NCBI GenBank assembly: GCA_024636705.1
Contig: JAGXGN010000169.1
Coordinates: 1-33,866 of the forward strand
From: Halomonas sp.
GTDB lineage: Bacteria; Pseudomonadota; Gammaproteobacteria; Pseudomonadales; Halomonadaceae
Reading direction: 5' to 3'
DNA: 33,866 nt
In this document: in pieces, positions 10,287 to 21,964 of the stretch
Numbering within the stretch: position 1 is the stretch's first letter
Layout of the letters: each line of letters starts with the position of its first letter
Program-made: the position numbers and the translations under genes
Notes under the pieces: generated by a model
The model's input: only the letters and a program-made list of their open reading frames with translations
Database searches by the model: none
Told to the model about the DNA's origin: nothing

Positions 10287-10885
10287 CAGGCAGTCTCCTC
10301 ATCTTCGCCGACCGTGATCAGCACATCGCTGTCGAAGCGGTAAGGCGGCACCACGAGGTTGGTCGGTGCCGGCACGTTGCGGAACACCCGACCGGCCAGG
10401 TCGAAGCGCGAACCGTGGCAGGGGCAGAAAAAGCCGCCCGGCCAGTTATCCACACCGATCCCTTCGGCATCCAGCTCGGGCTTGAACAGCGGTGAACAGC
10501 CCAGGTGGGTGCAGATGCCGACGATCACGCCGATCTCCGGCTTGATGGAGCGCAGCGGTCCGTCGATGTAACCGGGTTGCTGGGGCACTTCGGAATTCGG
10601 GTCGGCCAGCCGAGAGGCATCGATCGACTCGGTACGCTCGATCATTTCCGAGGAGCGATTGAGGATCCACACCGGCTTTCCGCGCCATTCGACGATCATG
10701 CGCTGCCCGGGTTCGAGCTTCGACACGTCGGCCTGGACGGGGGCACCCGCCGCCCTCGCCCTGGCACTAGGCTGCCAGGAAGCCACAAAGGGGACCGCTA
10801 CCCCGACGGCACCCACCGCACCCACAACGGTGGTGGCACCTACGAGGAAACGGCGCCGCCCTTTGTTCACGCCGTTATCTGCCAT
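10286..10885 (-). CDS. petA: Ubiquinol-cytochrome c reductase, Rieske iron-sulfur subunit
   Basis: Rieske [2Fe-2S] protein that takes electrons from ubiquinol at the Qo site. It has 199 residues. The N terminus carries a Tat-type signature (GRRRFLVGATT) before a membrane helix (about 15-36), as expected for a folded cofactor protein exported by Tat and kept anchored. Cluster-binding boxes are CTHLGC (125-130) and CPCHGS (154-159), giving the two Cys and two His ligands plus the disulfide cysteines. First gene of the petABC operon; a ribosome site GGGAGAAACC precedes the ATG. I see no convincing promoter in the 220 nt before rpsI. Confidence 0.97.
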   Translation of the reverse strand: MADNGVNKGRRRFLVGATTVVGAVGAVGVAVPFVASWQPSARARAAGAPVQADVSKLEPGQRMIVEWRGKPVWILNRSSEMIERTESIDASRLADPNSEVPQQPGYIDGPLRSIKPEIGVIVGICTHLGCSPLFKPELDAEGIGVDNWPGGFFCPCHGSRFDLAGRVFRNVPAPTNLVVPPYRFDSDVLITVGEDEETA

Positions 10886-11049
10886 TTTCTGGTTTCTCCC
10901 ATCAGCTTAGCCGTTGTTATATCACGGACAGATACGCATACCGCGACCACGGATACCAAAAATTCATACTATGGTAAGAAATCGAATCGCGTCGCACAAG
11001 GACGAGACACCCTGACCATGGTGGTAAGTCGACAATAACTCACTGACGC

Positions 11050-11085
11050 CACAAACAAAAACGCCCAGGCCATGGACCCGGGCGT
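11050..11085 (-). terminator. Rho-independent terminator of rplM-rpsI
   Basis: On the minus strand ACGCCCGGG (11085-11077) pairs with CCTGGGCGT (11069-11061), with one G-T pair, around a TCCATGG loop. TTTTGTTTGTGG follows. It lies 21 nt after the rpsI stop and has the stem plus U-tract of an intrinsic terminator. Confidence 0.85.
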
Positions 11086-11106
11086 CGATGTTGCACTGAC
11101 GCTAAT

Positions 11107-11496
11107 TTAACGCTTCGAGAACTGGGGACGGCGACGCGCCTTGCGCAGACCGACCTTCTTGCGTTCCACCTGACGAGCGTCACGAGTGACGTATCCCGCC
11201 TCGCGCAGCTGGGGACGCAAGTCCTCGTTGTACACCATCAGGGCACGGGTAATGCCGTGCCGGATGGCCCCTGCCTGGGAGGAACCACCGCCACCCTTGA
11301 CGGTGACGAAAACGTCGAACTGTCCCAGGGTGTCGGTCAGTTCCAGGGGCTGGCGTACCACCATCCGGCCGGTAACACGACCGAAGTACTGGTCGAGATC
11401 ATGGCTGTTGACGGTAATCTTGCCGGTTCCCGCCTTCAGGAAGACGCGTGCGGTAGAGGTCTTGCGGCGTCCGGTACCGTAATACTGCTGAGTCAT
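11107..11496 (-). CDS. rpsI: 30S ribosomal protein S9
   Basis: Ribosomal protein of 129 residues whose basic C-terminal tail reaches the P-site tRNA. Family features: [16 protein letters not shown] at the N terminus, [20 protein letters not shown] in the centre, and the conserved end [10 protein letters not shown] with the terminal Lys-Arg. It follows rplM after 13 nt and is followed by a terminator, so the pair is a self-contained operon as in most gammaproteobacteria. Confidence 0.98.
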   Translation of the reverse strand: MTQQYYGTGRRKTSTARVFLKAGTGKITVNSHDLDQYFGRVTGRMVVRQPLELTDTLGQFDVFVTVKGGGGSSQAGAIRHGITRALMVYNEDLRPQLREAGYVTRDARQVERKKVGLRKARRRPQFSKR

Positions 11497-11509
11497 GGCA
11501 AAGGCTCCC

Positions 11510-11938
11510 TTAGAGGTTCAGTTCTTGCGGCTGCTGGGCGGCATGCGGATGCGTGTTGCCGGCGTATACCTTCAACTTCGTATACATGGCACGACCCAGG
11601 GGCCCCTTCGGTAGCATGCCCTTGACGGCGGACTCGATAATGCGCTCGGGTGCATGGTCGATCATCTTGTCGAATGTCATCGAGCGCAGGCCACCCGGAT
11701 AACCGGTGTGGCGGTAATAGGTCTTGTCCCTGGCCTTGTTGCCGGTCACCTTCACCTTCTCCGCATTGACGACGACGATATAGTCGCCGGTATCGACATG
11801 CGGGGTGAATTCCGGCTTGTGCTTGCCGCGCAGGCGACGAGCAATTTCGGTGGCCAGCCGGCCAAGCGTCTTGTCCGTGGCGTCGACGAGGTACCAGTCG
11901 CGCTGGACGGTCTGCGGTTTAGCAGTAAACGTCTTCAT
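11510..11938 (-). CDS. rplM: 50S ribosomal protein L13
   Basis: Early-assembling large-subunit protein, 142 residues as in E. coli. Visible: [59 protein letters not shown] and [13 protein letters not shown]. The end contains [11 protein letters not shown]-type sequence (here [17 protein letters not shown]). I chose the ATG at 11938, because MKTF is the family N terminus; a start at 11989 would add 17 unrelated residues. The roughly 114-nt leader could carry L13-type feedback control, which is known in E. coli but not demonstrable from this sequence alone. Confidence 0.98.
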   Translation of the reverse strand: MKTFTAKPQTVQRDWYLVDATDKTLGRLATEIARRLRGKHKPEFTPHVDTGDYIVVVNAEKVKVTGNKARDKTYYRHTGYPGGLRSMTFDKMIDHAPERIIESAVKGMLPKGPLGRAMYTKLKVYAGNTHPHAAQQPQELNL

Positions 11939-12058
11939 GGAAATCTCACTGAATCGATATATTGGGTCCTGCCGCCGAAGGATCGGCATTGGACCATCCC
12001 TATTTTTCTTGGTTGCGCCGCCCCATGAGAGGAGGCCGCAACGGTCGAGCGAGCCAGT

Positions 12059-12087
12059 ATTCTACACGACTCTTTCGCCAGGGTTAA
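12059..12087 (-). promoter_or_regulatory. Sigma-70 promoter of rplM-rpsI
   Basis: On the minus strand TTAACC (-35, 12087-12082), an exact 17-nt spacer and TAGAAT (-10, 12064-12059) sit just after the zapE stop. The start point would be near 12052, giving a leader of about 114 nt before rplM. The -35 matches 4 of 6 positions and the -10 matches 5 of 6, with ideal spacing. Confidence 0.65.
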
Positions 12088-12095
12088 GCACCGCG

Positions 12096-13280
12096 TCAGG
12101 GTTTGTGGGGCAGGCCGAGATACTCGAGGGACTGCATCTCCTGAAGACGTGACAGGGTGCGCTGGAACTCGAAGTCGAGACGCCCACCCCGATACAATTG
12201 CTCGGCAGGAACTTCCGCGGAAATCAGCAACTTGACACCACGGTCATAGAACTCGTCGACCATGTTGATGAAGCGCCGGGCCTGGTCGTCGGTCGCGCCG
12301 TCCATGCGCCTGACATTGGACAGCAGCACGCTGTGAAATTCCCTGGCCAGCTCGATGTAGTCATTCTGGCTACGGGGTCCATCACACAATTCGCGGAAGT
12401 CGAACCAGACGACGTCATCGTGCAAGCGACGGGCGTGCAATACCCGATGATTGATCTCGATGGGTGCCTTTTCTTCCCCCTCATGACCGCTGATATCCCG
12501 GAAACTGCGGGCGAGTTCCCTTTTGGCCGCTTCGTCCAGGGGCGAATGGAAGATTTCGGCCTTTTCCAGGGCACGCAAACGATAGTCGATCCCGGAATCG
12601 ATATTGACCACTCGGCAGTGACGGTTGAGCAAGTCGATGGCCGGCAGGAAACGCTCACGCTGCAGGCCATCCTTGTAGAGGTCATCGGGGACGATGTTCG
12701 ATGTCGCCACCAGCACCACCCCCCTCTCGAACAGTGCCTCGAGCAGGTTGGCCAGGATCATCGCATCGGTGATGTCCTTGACAAAGAACTCGTCGAAGCA
12801 GATCACGCGCGCCTCGGAGGCGAACTTGGCCGCCACCAGCATCAACGGATTCTTCTCGCCCCGGTAATGATCGAGCTCGTTATGCACCCGTTGCATGAAA
12901 CGGTGAAAATGGGTACGCATCTTCTCGGAGAACGGCAGGGTTTCATAGAAGGCATCGACCAGATAGGTCTTCCCCCGGCCGACCCCACCCCACAGATACA
13001 GGCCCTGGACGTCCGGAAGCACCGGCTCGGCGGGTTCTCGGCGGCGACCGAAGAGGCTCGCCATCCGCGACTTGAGGCCATTGGCCTCGACCCTGGCCCG
13101 CGGAGCGGTCCGGGGGCACGCCAGGAGTTCATCATGCAGTCGCTGGAGGTGGCCGACGGCCTTCTCCTGGGACGCATCATGATGAAAGTCAGGACGCTCG
13201 AGATCGGCACGATATCGTGACAGGGGTGTCGCGGATCGGCGTGTCTCATGCAGGGCCGACTCGGTGGCTGATGCCGTCAT
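12096..13280 (-). CDS. zapE: Cell division ATPase ZapE (AFG1 family)
   Basis: AAA-type P-loop ATPase that in E. coli associates with the constricting Z ring; mitochondrial AFG1 is homologous. It has 394 residues, slightly longer than usual because of its N terminus. Walker A is GGVGRGKT (98-105) and Walker B is ICFDEF (160-165). The family segments MRTHFHRFMQRVHNEL, ATSNIVPDDLYKDGLQRERFLPAI and the C-terminal FINMVDEFYDRGVKLLISAE are clear. It is divergent from yhcB across 172 nt and directly upstream of rplM, a conserved gammaproteobacterial neighbourhood. Confidence 0.95.
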   Translation of the reverse strand: MTASATESALHETRRSATPLSRYRADLERPDFHHDASQEKAVGHLQRLHDELLACPRTAPRARVEANGLKSRMASLFGRRREPAEPVLPDVQGLYLWGGVGRGKTYLVDAFYETLPFSEKMRTHFHRFMQRVHNELDHYRGEKNPLMLVAAKFASEARVICFDEFFVKDITDAMILANLLEALFERGVVLVATSNIVPDDLYKDGLQRERFLPAIDLLNRHCRVVNIDSGIDYRLRALEKAEIFHSPLDEAAKRELARSFRDISGHEGEEKAPIEINHRVLHARRLHDDVVWFDFRELCDGPRSQNDYIELAREFHSVLLSNVRRMDGATDDQARRFINMVDEFYDRGVKLLISAEVPAEQLYRGGRLDFEFQRTLSRLQEMQSLEYLGLPHKP

Positions 13281-13361
13281 GACGCTCTATCACCCGCTAG
13301 CAAGGTTGATGTGACGCCTAGTATACGCAGCTGGTCTGCGGCCTGCATCGTCAGCCTCGCA

Positions 13362-13392
13362 TTGACCGGAGCATTGACCCGAGTCCTATAAT
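13362..13392 (+). promoter_or_regulatory. Candidate promoter of yhcB
   Basis: A perfect TATAAT (13387-13392) lies 60 nt upstream of the yhcB start. TTGACC (13362-13367) is the nearest good -35 but needs a 19-nt spacer. GCATTGACC occurs twice here (13359-13367 and 13371-13379), so the second copy may simply be a duplication. The -10 is convincing; the -35 assignment is weak. Confidence 0.45.
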
Positions 13393-13452
13393 GGCCCGCG
13401 AGACATCGGTAGCATCGCCGTACCAGGCACCAAACGCCGCAGGGAGATGGAC

Positions 13453-13896
13453 GTGGACGAAAGCAAGATCAACTGGATGCTGGCCATCGCCAGTCTACTC
13501 GCCGGCATCGGAATCGGTGCCCTGGGGCATCATCTGCTCAATGCCGGTGCCAGGAGAACACAGAAGCTGCGCCGGCTGCTGGCCGAGCGTGAACGTGAGC
13601 TCGCCTCCCTCAAGAGCAGCGTCGATGATCATTTCAGCGAACTCGCCGGACTGGCCGAAAGCCTGCGGCAAGATAGCGACACCCTGATGCAGCATCTCGA
13701 GAAGGGCGCTGAGCGGCTCAACAGCATTCCCCACCAGACGCCCGGACTGGACGCCCCGACCGCCGATATCGAAGAGGCCACGGCATCCCCGCAGTTGAAG
13801 GCTCCCCGCGACTATGCCGATGGCAGCGGCGGGACCCTTTCCGAGGAGTTTGGACTGAAGGAAGACAAGGCGCCTCCGCAGCCGCCCCGCTACTGA
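13453..13896 (+). CDS. yhcB: DUF1043 / YhcB family inner-membrane protein
   Basis: Single-span inner-membrane protein linked in E. coli to cell division and envelope synthesis; mechanism not fully known. It has 147 residues from the chosen start. One N-terminal membrane helix (about 8-26, MLAIASLLAGIGIGALGHHLL) is followed by a cytoplasmic coiled coil (RRLLAERERELASLKSSVDDHFSELAGLAESL). The signature APRDYADGSGG lies near the C terminus (E. coli PRDYSEGASG). A GTG at 13453 has AGGGAG 6 nt upstream; the ATG at 13447 abuts that same site, so GTG is probably the true start. Divergent from zapE. Confidence 0.88.
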   Translation: MDESKINWMLAIASLLAGIGIGALGHHLLNAGARRTQKLRRLLAERERELASLKSSVDDHFSELAGLAESLRQDSDTLMQHLEKGAERLNSIPHQTPGLDAPTADIEEATASPQLKAPRDYADGSGGTLSEEFGLKEDKAPPQPPRY

Positions 13897-13925
13897 CCTT
13901 CGTCTCCGGAGAGGACTCTCGCTCC

Positions 13926-14684
13926 TCAGGCTGGATTGTCGATATCCACGAAGCGATGTGTGATGCCGAACGTCTGCGCCAGCCACTCCCCCAGTGCCTG
14001 GACCCCGTAGCGTTCGGTGGCATGGTGGCCGGCTGCCAGGTAATGGATGCCCAACTCCCTCGCCATGTGCGTTGTGCGCTCCGAGATCTCTCCGGAGATG
14101 AAGGCCTCGGCTCCCGCCTCATGGGCGGCCGTGATCATGTCCTGGGCGCCCCCCGTACACCAGGCGATACGCCGGATCTCGTCGCCCCCCGGCGCTTCCA
14201 CCAGCAGGGGATCGCGTGCCAGGCAACGCCCCACATGGCTGGCCAGGCTCGACGCGTCGAGCCCTGCGGGTGGCTCGCCGAGCCATAGGAGCCCTTCACC
14301 GAGCTCGCCATCTGCGCAGCCGGTGACGCGGAACTCGCAACGCCGGGCGAGTTCCGCGTTGTTGCCCAGCTGCGGGTGGGCATCCAGCGGCAAGTGATAG
14401 GCCAGCAGGTTGATATCGTTGACCAGCAATGTGCGCAGCCGACACTGCTTCATTCCGGTGATGGCCACCGGCTCGTTTTTCCAGAAGTAGCCGTGATGCA
14501 CCAGTACCAGGTCGGCTCCCCAGGCGACTGCCTCATCCAGGAGACCCTGGCAGGCCGTCACTCCCGTCAGGACACGCCCGACCTCTGGCCGACCGGCTAC
14601 CTGCAGGCCATTGAGGGTGTAATCCTTGAATCTGCCCGGCTCCAGCAGTCGATCGCAGGCCATGACCAGCGTTTCCCGGTTCAT
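13926..14684 (-). CDS. Nif3-like dinuclear metal centre hexameric protein (YbgI family)
   Basis: Conserved 252-residue NIF3/YbgI protein. Family members form toroidal hexamers with a dinuclear metal site, and their biochemical role is unresolved (often labelled GTP cyclohydrolase I type 2 homologue). Metal-ligand motifs are visible: DLVLVHHGYFWKN, LLAYHLPLDAHPQLGNN and the C-terminal YLAAGHHATERYGVQAL. The N terminus has YTLNGLQVAGRPEVGRVLTGVTAC. The ATG at 14684 follows GGAGGCAAGG; an in-frame TTG four codons upstream is less likely. It is convergent with yhcB (29 nt) and divergent from the protease gene. Confidence 0.93.
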   Translation of the reverse strand: MNRETLVMACDRLLEPGRFKDYTLNGLQVAGRPEVGRVLTGVTACQGLLDEAVAWGADLVLVHHGYFWKNEPVAITGMKQCRLRTLLVNDINLLAYHLPLDAHPQLGNNAELARRCEFRVTGCADGELGEGLLWLGEPPAGLDASSLASHVGRCLARDPLLVEAPGGDEIRRIAWCTGGAQDMITAAHEAGAEAFISGEISERTTHMARELGIHYLAAGHHATERYGVQALGEWLAQTFGITHRFVDIDNPA

Positions 14685-14787
14685 CCTTGCCTCCAAGCGT
14701 GGCTAAATCAGCAATGTTACACTGGCGGGATTGTATCGGCCGTTGCCGCGGATCGCGACTCGACACCCCGACCAGGAACCTCACTGC

Positions 14788-15981
<1,194 letters not shown>

Positions 15982-15991
15982 CGTCGGATCC

Positions 15992-17311
15992 CTAGTCCTT
16001 GAGGCGGTATTCCGCAGAGCGGGCATGGGCCGTCAGGGATTCTCCGCGAGCGAGGATCGAGGCCGTCCTGGCAAGCGCAGAAGCGCCCTCGGGCGAGCAA
16101 TGTATGATGGATGAGCGCTTCTGGAAGTCATAGACCCCCAAGGGGGACGAGTAACGCGCCGTTCCGGAGGTGGGAAGCACATGGTTGGGACCTGCGCAGT
16201 AATCGCCCAGCGCCTCGGCCGTGTGGCGTCCCATGAAGATGGCACCGGCATGGCGAACCTTCGACAACCACGCTTCGGGATTGGCCACCGATAGCTCCAG
16301 GTGTTCCGGGGCGATGCGGTTGATCAGCGCCACCGCCTCGTCACGGTCCCGGCAGCGGATCAGGGCCCCCCGACGTGCCAGGGACTCGCGTATGATGGCC
16401 TCACGCTCCAGGGTCGGCAGCAGGCGATCGATGGCTTTCGCCACCTCGTCGAGGTGGGTGTCATCCCAACTGATCAGGATCGACTGGGCATCCTCGTCAT
16501 GTTCGGCCTGGGCGAACAGATCCATCGCCAGCCAATCGACAGGGGTCTGCCCGTCCGAGACCACCACGATCTCGGAGGGACCGGCGATCATGTCGATACC
16601 CACCTGCCCGAATACCGCCCGCTTGGCGGTGGCCACATAGATATTGCCGGGCCCGACGATCTTGTCCACCCGGGGTACCGTCTCGGTGCCGAAGGCCAGG
16701 GCCGCAACCGCCTGGGCCCCTCCGATGGTGAAGACATGATCGACGCCGGCAAGATGCGCCGCCGCCAACACCAGTTCGTTGAGCACCCCATCGGGAGTGG
16801 GCACCACCATGACGATCTCGCGCACGCCGGCCACATGCGCGGGAATGGCATTCATCAGTACCGATGAGGGATAGGCCGCCTTGCCACCCGGCACATAGAT
16901 GCCGGCTCGATCCAGGGGCGTGACCTGCTGGCCAAGCACCGTGCCATCGGCCTCGGTGTATTGCCAGGAAACCGGCTTCTGGTGCTCGTGATACTGGCGG
17001 ATGCGCCCGGCCGCCGTGGACAGGGCGTCGCGCTGCTCAGGAGGCAACCCCGCATAGGCCGCCTCCAGACGCGCCGGGAGCAGGGTCAGCGCCGTCATGC
17101 TGGAAACGGACAGGCGATCGAAGCGATTGGTGGTCTCGATGACCGCGGCATCGCCCCGGGTCCTCACCGCTTCGAGTATCTCATCGACCCGATGCTGCAG
17201 GTCTGCGCCGGACACCCCCTCCCAGGCCAACAGGGACTGGAGGCGGGAATCGAAATCATCATCCGCTGTCGACAGGCGGGAAATGGCGGAGGAAGCAGGA
17301 ATCTCTGTCAT
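15992..17311 (-). CDS. hisD: Histidinol dehydrogenase HisD
   Basis: Zn-dependent enzyme of the last two steps of histidine synthesis, histidinol to histidine with two NAD. It has 439 residues. Family motifs: [53 protein letters not shown], the acid/base pair in RIAPEHLEL, and [23 protein letters not shown]. The ATG at 17311 was chosen over an in-frame TTG at 17320. It follows hisG after 28 nt. In Pseudomonas hisC lies just beyond hisD; here the next gene is the DegS/AlgW-type protease instead. Confidence 0.97.
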   Translation of the reverse strand: MTEIPASSAISRLSTADDDFDSRLQSLLAWEGVSGADLQHRVDEILEAVRTRGDAAVIETTNRFDRLSVSSMTALTLLPARLEAAYAGLPPEQRDALSTAAGRIRQYHEHQKPVSWQYTEADGTVLGQQVTPLDRAGIYVPGGKAAYPSSVLMNAIPAHVAGVREIVMVVPTPDGVLNELVLAAAHLAGVDHVFTIGGAQAVAALAFGTETVPRVDKIVGPGNIYVATAKRAVFGQVGIDMIAGPSEIVVVSDGQTPVDWLAMDLFAQAEHDEDAQSILISWDDTHLDEVAKAIDRLLPTLEREAIIRESLARRGALIRCRDRDEAVALINRIAPEHLELSVANPEAWLSKVRHAGAIFMGRHTAEALGDYCAGPNHVLPTSGTARYSSPLGVYDFQKRSSIIHCSPEGASALARTASILARGESLTAHARSAEYRLKD

Positions 17312-17339
17312 GGGTGTCAAGCTCCGCTGAGGGGTCGAG

Positions 17340-17984
17340 TCATCGGGGAGTTCGAGCGGCCACGGCCGACTCGAGTCGCTGGATCAGGGGCATGATGCGG
17401 TCGTGCTTCATGGTCATGGCAGCCTTGTTGACCACCAGGCGGGTGCTGATCGTGGCGATCAGCTCGCGCGGCTCCATGCCATTGGCACGCAGGGTGTTCC
17501 CGGTATCCACGATGTCGACGATCTCGTCGGCCAGGTTCATCAGAGGCGCCAGTTCCATGGCACCATACAACTTGATCACCTCGGCCTGAATGCCCTGTTC
17601 GGCATACCAGCGACGCGCCACCTTGACGAACTTGGTTGCCACCCGTCGACGCGCCCTGGCAGGCTCGGCGCCGGTGATCCCGGCGGTCATCAGCCGGCAG
17701 GCGGCGATCTCGAGGTCCAGGGGCTCATGGAGGCCCTCGACACCATGCTCGAGCAGCACATCCTTGCCGGCCACCCCCATATCCGCGGCACCCAGCTGTA
17801 CATAGGTAGGCACATCGGTGGCGCGCAGCACCACCAGCTTGACATCGGGCAGGTTGGTGTCGAAAAGCAGCTTGCGGCTGGCGCCGTGATCCTCCGCGGG
17901 ACGGAGTCCGGCATCGGCCAGCAGTGGCAGGGTTTCCTCGAGAATGCGGCCCTTGGACAGGGCCAGGATCAATTGCTTGGTCAT
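17340..17984 (-). CDS. hisG: ATP phosphoribosyltransferase, short form HisG
   Basis: Catalyses the first step of histidine synthesis, condensing ATP with PRPP. It has 214 residues, so it is the short HisG form that lacks the C-terminal regulatory domain and works as a hetero-oligomer with HisZ, which must be encoded outside this window. Motifs: [43 protein letters not shown], the PRPP-binding [18 protein letters not shown], and [15 protein letters not shown]. The start at 17984 (MTKQL) lies 13 nt after murA. It is co-directional with murA, as in Pseudomonas. Confidence 0.97.
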   Translation of the reverse strand: MTKQLILALSKGRILEETLPLLADAGLRPAEDHGASRKLLFDTNLPDVKLVVLRATDVPTYVQLGAADMGVAGKDVLLEHGVEGLHEPLDLEIAACRLMTAGITGAEPARARRRVATKFVKVARRWYAEQGIQAEVIKLYGAMELAPLMNLADEIVDIVDTGNTLRANGMEPRELIATISTRLVVNKAAMTMKHDRIMPLIQRLESAVAARTPR

Positions 17985-17997
17985 CTTTTTGCCTGTA

Positions 17998-19528
<1,531 letters not shown>

Positions 19529-19659
19529 GAAACCAGCCTCCTGTGATTCACAACATCCTGCCGTGCCGGCGGACGGGCACAGCAGGGAATCCCGCCATGG
19601 TAAAGAAAAGTGGCCCCATTGGCGATGCCGGAGGCCGCGTCAAGGGCTCATGCAACAAT

Positions 19660-19992
19660 TCATGCGACCTGATCCAAGGGCAAAAGCCGATCCAGACCGG
19701 CGAGCCGTGTCAACCGGACCAGTGCAACGGGAAGTCGCACCGACTCCAGCGTCACCCCGGCTAGCCGGGCGGCGCGGGTCCATTCCAGCAGCACGCTGAG
19801 CGCTGCACTGCTGACACCGATGACAGCGGAAAGATCGAAGATCACCCGGGTGCCGCCAGGCTGGCCATCGAGCCAGTCACTGCCCGCGCTGGCGAGCCGA
19901 GTGGCGACATCGAAGTCGAGCTCACCATGCACGGCAAGGCCGTCGGGGCCGGCCTCCAGCCTGACGTCATCGAGGTCGAGCAGCAGGCTCAT
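19660..19992 (-). CDS. mlaB: STAS-domain phospholipid transport protein MlaB
   Basis: Cytoplasmic STAS-domain regulator of the MlaFEDB lipid transporter, 110 residues. The domain shows AVHGELDFDVATRLA and the conserved turn VIFDLSAVIGVSSAALSVLLEW, where the serines correspond to the functional Ser/Thr site. It overlaps the end of mlaC by 4 nt and ends the operon. The 131 nt between its stop and ibaG contain no clear terminator, so some read-through into ibaG-murA is possible. Confidence 0.9.
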   Translation of the reverse strand: MSLLLDLDDVRLEAGPDGLAVHGELDFDVATRLASAGSDWLDGQPGGTRVIFDLSAVIGVSSAALSVLLEWTRAARLAGVTLESVRLPVALVRLTRLAGLDRLLPLDQVA

Positions 19993-20648
19993 CGACTGCT
20001 GCCCTGCTCCAGTTCCTCGACGGCCAGTTCCGGCGCCCAGCCACTGATGACCGCGTCATAATCGCGGTTCTGATCACGCATGGCCTGATCGAACTGGTTA
20101 CGGAAGGTCAGTCCAAGGTTGATGCCATTGACGATGACGTTGACCACCTTCCACTGGTCGTCGGTCAGGCGCAGCGAGTAGCTGACCGGATAGACACTGC
20201 CGTCCGAGGCCACCACCTCCATGGCCACGCTGGCCTGGTCCTCGTAGCGCTGGGACTCCTGGGCATCCAGTACCCGCACCTCGCGATAATCGAAGGTGAC
20301 CAACCCCTTGGCATAGGTATCGATGAGGGTCTGGCGAAAGGTAACGGCGAAGCGAGAACGCTGCTGCGGCGTGGCATTCTGGAAGTAGCGCCCCATCACA
20401 CTGGCACCGATGTAGCGAAAGTCAGCGATATCCTCGAGGCTGTCATCGACCAGGTCCTGGAGCTCACCGATATTGTCGGCGAAGTAATCGCGACGACCCT
20501 CGATCTTGCCCATCAGCGCGTCGATACTGGCGCGGATCAGCTGCTCGGGACTCCGCTCGGGAGCTGCCTGAGCCGACAGGGGGAATAACGCCAGGCAGAA
20601 CGCCAGGGCGGCCAGACGAATAAAAACGGACATAGAGGCCATCATCAT
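19989..20648 (-). CDS. mlaC: Periplasmic phospholipid-binding protein MlaC
   Basis: Periplasmic lipid shuttle between the outer-membrane MlaA complex and the inner-membrane MlaFEDB complex. It has up to 220 residues. It carries a signal peptide ending in SAQA-APE, followed by the Tol-Tol-Ttg2 fold with RDYFADNIGELQDLVDDSLEDIADFRYIG, GRYFQNATPQQRSRFAVTFRQTLIDTYAKGL and WKVVNVIVNGINLGLTFRNQF. Three consecutive ATGs (20648, 20645, 20642) follow AAGGAGAG; spacing favours the second or third. It sits between mlaD and mlaB. All features are intact. Confidence 0.94.
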   Translation of the reverse strand: MMMASMSVFIRLAALAFCLALFPLSAQAAPERSPEQLIRASIDALMGKIEGRRDYFADNIGELQDLVDDSLEDIADFRYIGASVMGRYFQNATPQQRSRFAVTFRQTLIDTYAKGLVTFDYREVRVLDAQESQRYEDQASVAMEVVASDGSVYPVSYSLRLTDDQWKVVNVIVNGINLGLTFRNQFDQAMRDQNRDYDAVISGWAPELAVEELEQGSSR

Positions 20649-20700
20649 CTCTCCTTGGGGAGAACCTCGACGCTCGAGAACGCCGTGGGACTCGGTCGGC

Positions 20701-21165
20701 TCAATTGCTGACCATATTTGACACGAATTGCTGGATGAGTTCTTCGAGCACCACCGCCGACTGGGTGTCGTGAATGATGTCGCCACTGGCAAGGGTCTCG
20801 GGGTCCCCGCCCACCGAGAGCCCGACATACTGTTCGCCGAGCAGGCCGGCGGTGAGGATCGCCGCCGTGGTGTCTCGGGAGAGCTGGTTCTCGAGTCGGG
20901 CATCGAGTTCCAGGATCACTCGGGCGTCATACCATTCGGTATCCAGCTCGATGGCCGCCACACGCCCCACCGTCACCCCCGCCATGGTGACCCTGGCGCG
21001 AGGCTTTAGACTGCCGATGTTGGCAAAGTTCGCTTCAAGCCGGAAACTCTCGCCGGGAGACGTGAAGGTCAGGCCACTGACCCTCAGCCCCAGAAAGACC
21101 AGGCCGAGGATACCGGCCAGCATGAACAGGCCGACACCGAGTTCCATCATCTTGCTACGCTTCAT
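20701..21165 (-). CDS. mlaD: MCE-domain phospholipid transport protein MlaD
   Basis: Inner-membrane-anchored MCE protein that forms a hexameric lipid channel on the MlaFEB transporter. It has 154 residues. One N-terminal membrane helix (about 8-28, ELGVGLFMLAGILGLVFLGL) is followed by the MCE domain. Its core is FRLEANFANIGSLKPRARVTMAGVTVGRVAAIELD, with the pore-loop GLLGEQYVGLSVGG. It lies 19 nt after mlaE. The ribosome site GGAG lies in the second copy of a short direct repeat at the mlaE-mlaD junction. Confidence 0.95.
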   Translation of the reverse strand: MKRSKMMELGVGLFMLAGILGLVFLGLRVSGLTFTSPGESFRLEANFANIGSLKPRARVTMAGVTVGRVAAIELDTEWYDARVILELDARLENQLSRDTTAAILTAGLLGEQYVGLSVGGDPETLASGDIIHDTQSAVVLEELIQQFVSNMVSN

Positions 21166-21174
21166 GCGGTTTCT

Positions 21175-21206
21175 CCGAACATCATCAAATCCCCCCGAAC
21201 ATCATC
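21175..21206 (-). repeat. 12-bp direct repeat spanning the mlaE end and the mlaD ribosome site
   Basis: CCGAACATCATC occurs at 21175-21186 and again at 21195-21206, a 20-bp period. On the coding strand one copy encodes the last MlaE residues (MMFG). The other covers the mlaE stop and the GGAG ribosome site of mlaD. It looks like a small tandem duplication. Confidence 0.7.
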
Positions 21207-21964
21207 GCGGTCAGCACGAAGTCGAGGCCGAGGACCGCCAGGGAGGAATACACCACCGTGCGGGTCGTCGCCCGTGAAATGCCTTCCGAGGTCGGGACCA
21301 GGTCGTACCCCTGGAAAACCGCTATCCAGGTGACCACCAGGGCAAAGACCAGGCTCTTGACCATCCCGTTACCGATGTCGGCCAGGAATTCGACGCTTGC
21401 CTGCATATTGCTCCAGTAGGAGCCTTCAAAGACTCCCAGCCAGTCGACGCCGACCAGGTAGCCCCCATAGATGCCCACCACGCTGAACCCGACAGTGAGC
21501 AACGGCAGGGCCACGAAACCGGCCCAGAGCCGTGGCGCCACCACGCGACGCAGGGGGTCGACACCGATCATCTCCATGCTGGAGAGTTGCTCGGTGGCCT
21601 TCATTAGGCCGATCTCGGCGGTCAGCGCAGAGCCGGCTCGACCGGCAAACAGCAAGGCCGCCACCACCGGTGCCAGCTCACGCACCAGGGACAGGGCAAC
21701 CATCTGTCCCAGCGCCTGTTCGGCGCCGAAATCAACCAGAATAGTATAGCCCTGCAGCGCCAGCACCATGCCGATGAAGAGCCCCGAAACCAGCACGATC
21801 GCCAGGGACAGGACACCGACGAAGTGCATCTGCTTCAGCCAGAGATGCCATCCTTCCCGGGATGGCACACCCACGGCGGACTGGGCCAGGAAAATCCCCG
21901 CCCGACCCAGCGCCTCGAGCAGGTGGCAACCCCGGCGACCGAGGCGCATGATGGCTTCGATCAT
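21185..21964 (-). CDS. mlaE: Phospholipid transport permease MlaE
   Basis: Permease subunit (MlaE/YrbE family) of the retrograde/anterograde phospholipid ABC transporter. It has 259 residues and about five membrane helices. Conserved parts: [67 protein letters not shown] (coupling region) and [32 protein letters not shown]. The start codon overlaps the mlaF stop by 4 nt. The MlaFEDCB order is complete here, so the system should be functional apart from MlaA, which is normally encoded elsewhere. Confidence 0.96.
   Translation of the reverse strand: MIEAIMRLGRRGCHLLEALGRAGIFLAQSAVGVPSREGWHLWLKQMHFVGVLSLAIVLVSGLFIGMVLALQGYTILVDFGAEQALGQMVALSLVRELAPVVAALLFAGRAGSALTAEIGLMKATEQLSSMEMIGVDPLRRVVAPRLWAGFVALPLLTVGFSVVGIYGGYLVGVDWLGVFEGSYWSNMQASVEFLADIGNGMVKSLVFALVVTWIAVFQGYDLVPTSEGISRATTRTVVYSSLAVLGLDFVLTAMMFGGI

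Noticed and set aside
8257-10343. Plus-strand frames opposite the cytochrome bc1 genes
   Set aside because: Antisense shadows of petC, petB and petA, which carry complete cofactor motifs.
12198-13220. Long open frame (340 codons) antisense to zapE
   Set aside because: It lies wholly opposite a well-supported ATPase gene, has no family motifs, and is a known by-product of high-GC codon usage.
13359-13379. GCATTGACC direct repeats as an operator
   Set aside because: Only two short copies near a promoter; no known regulator site and equally explained by a chance duplication.
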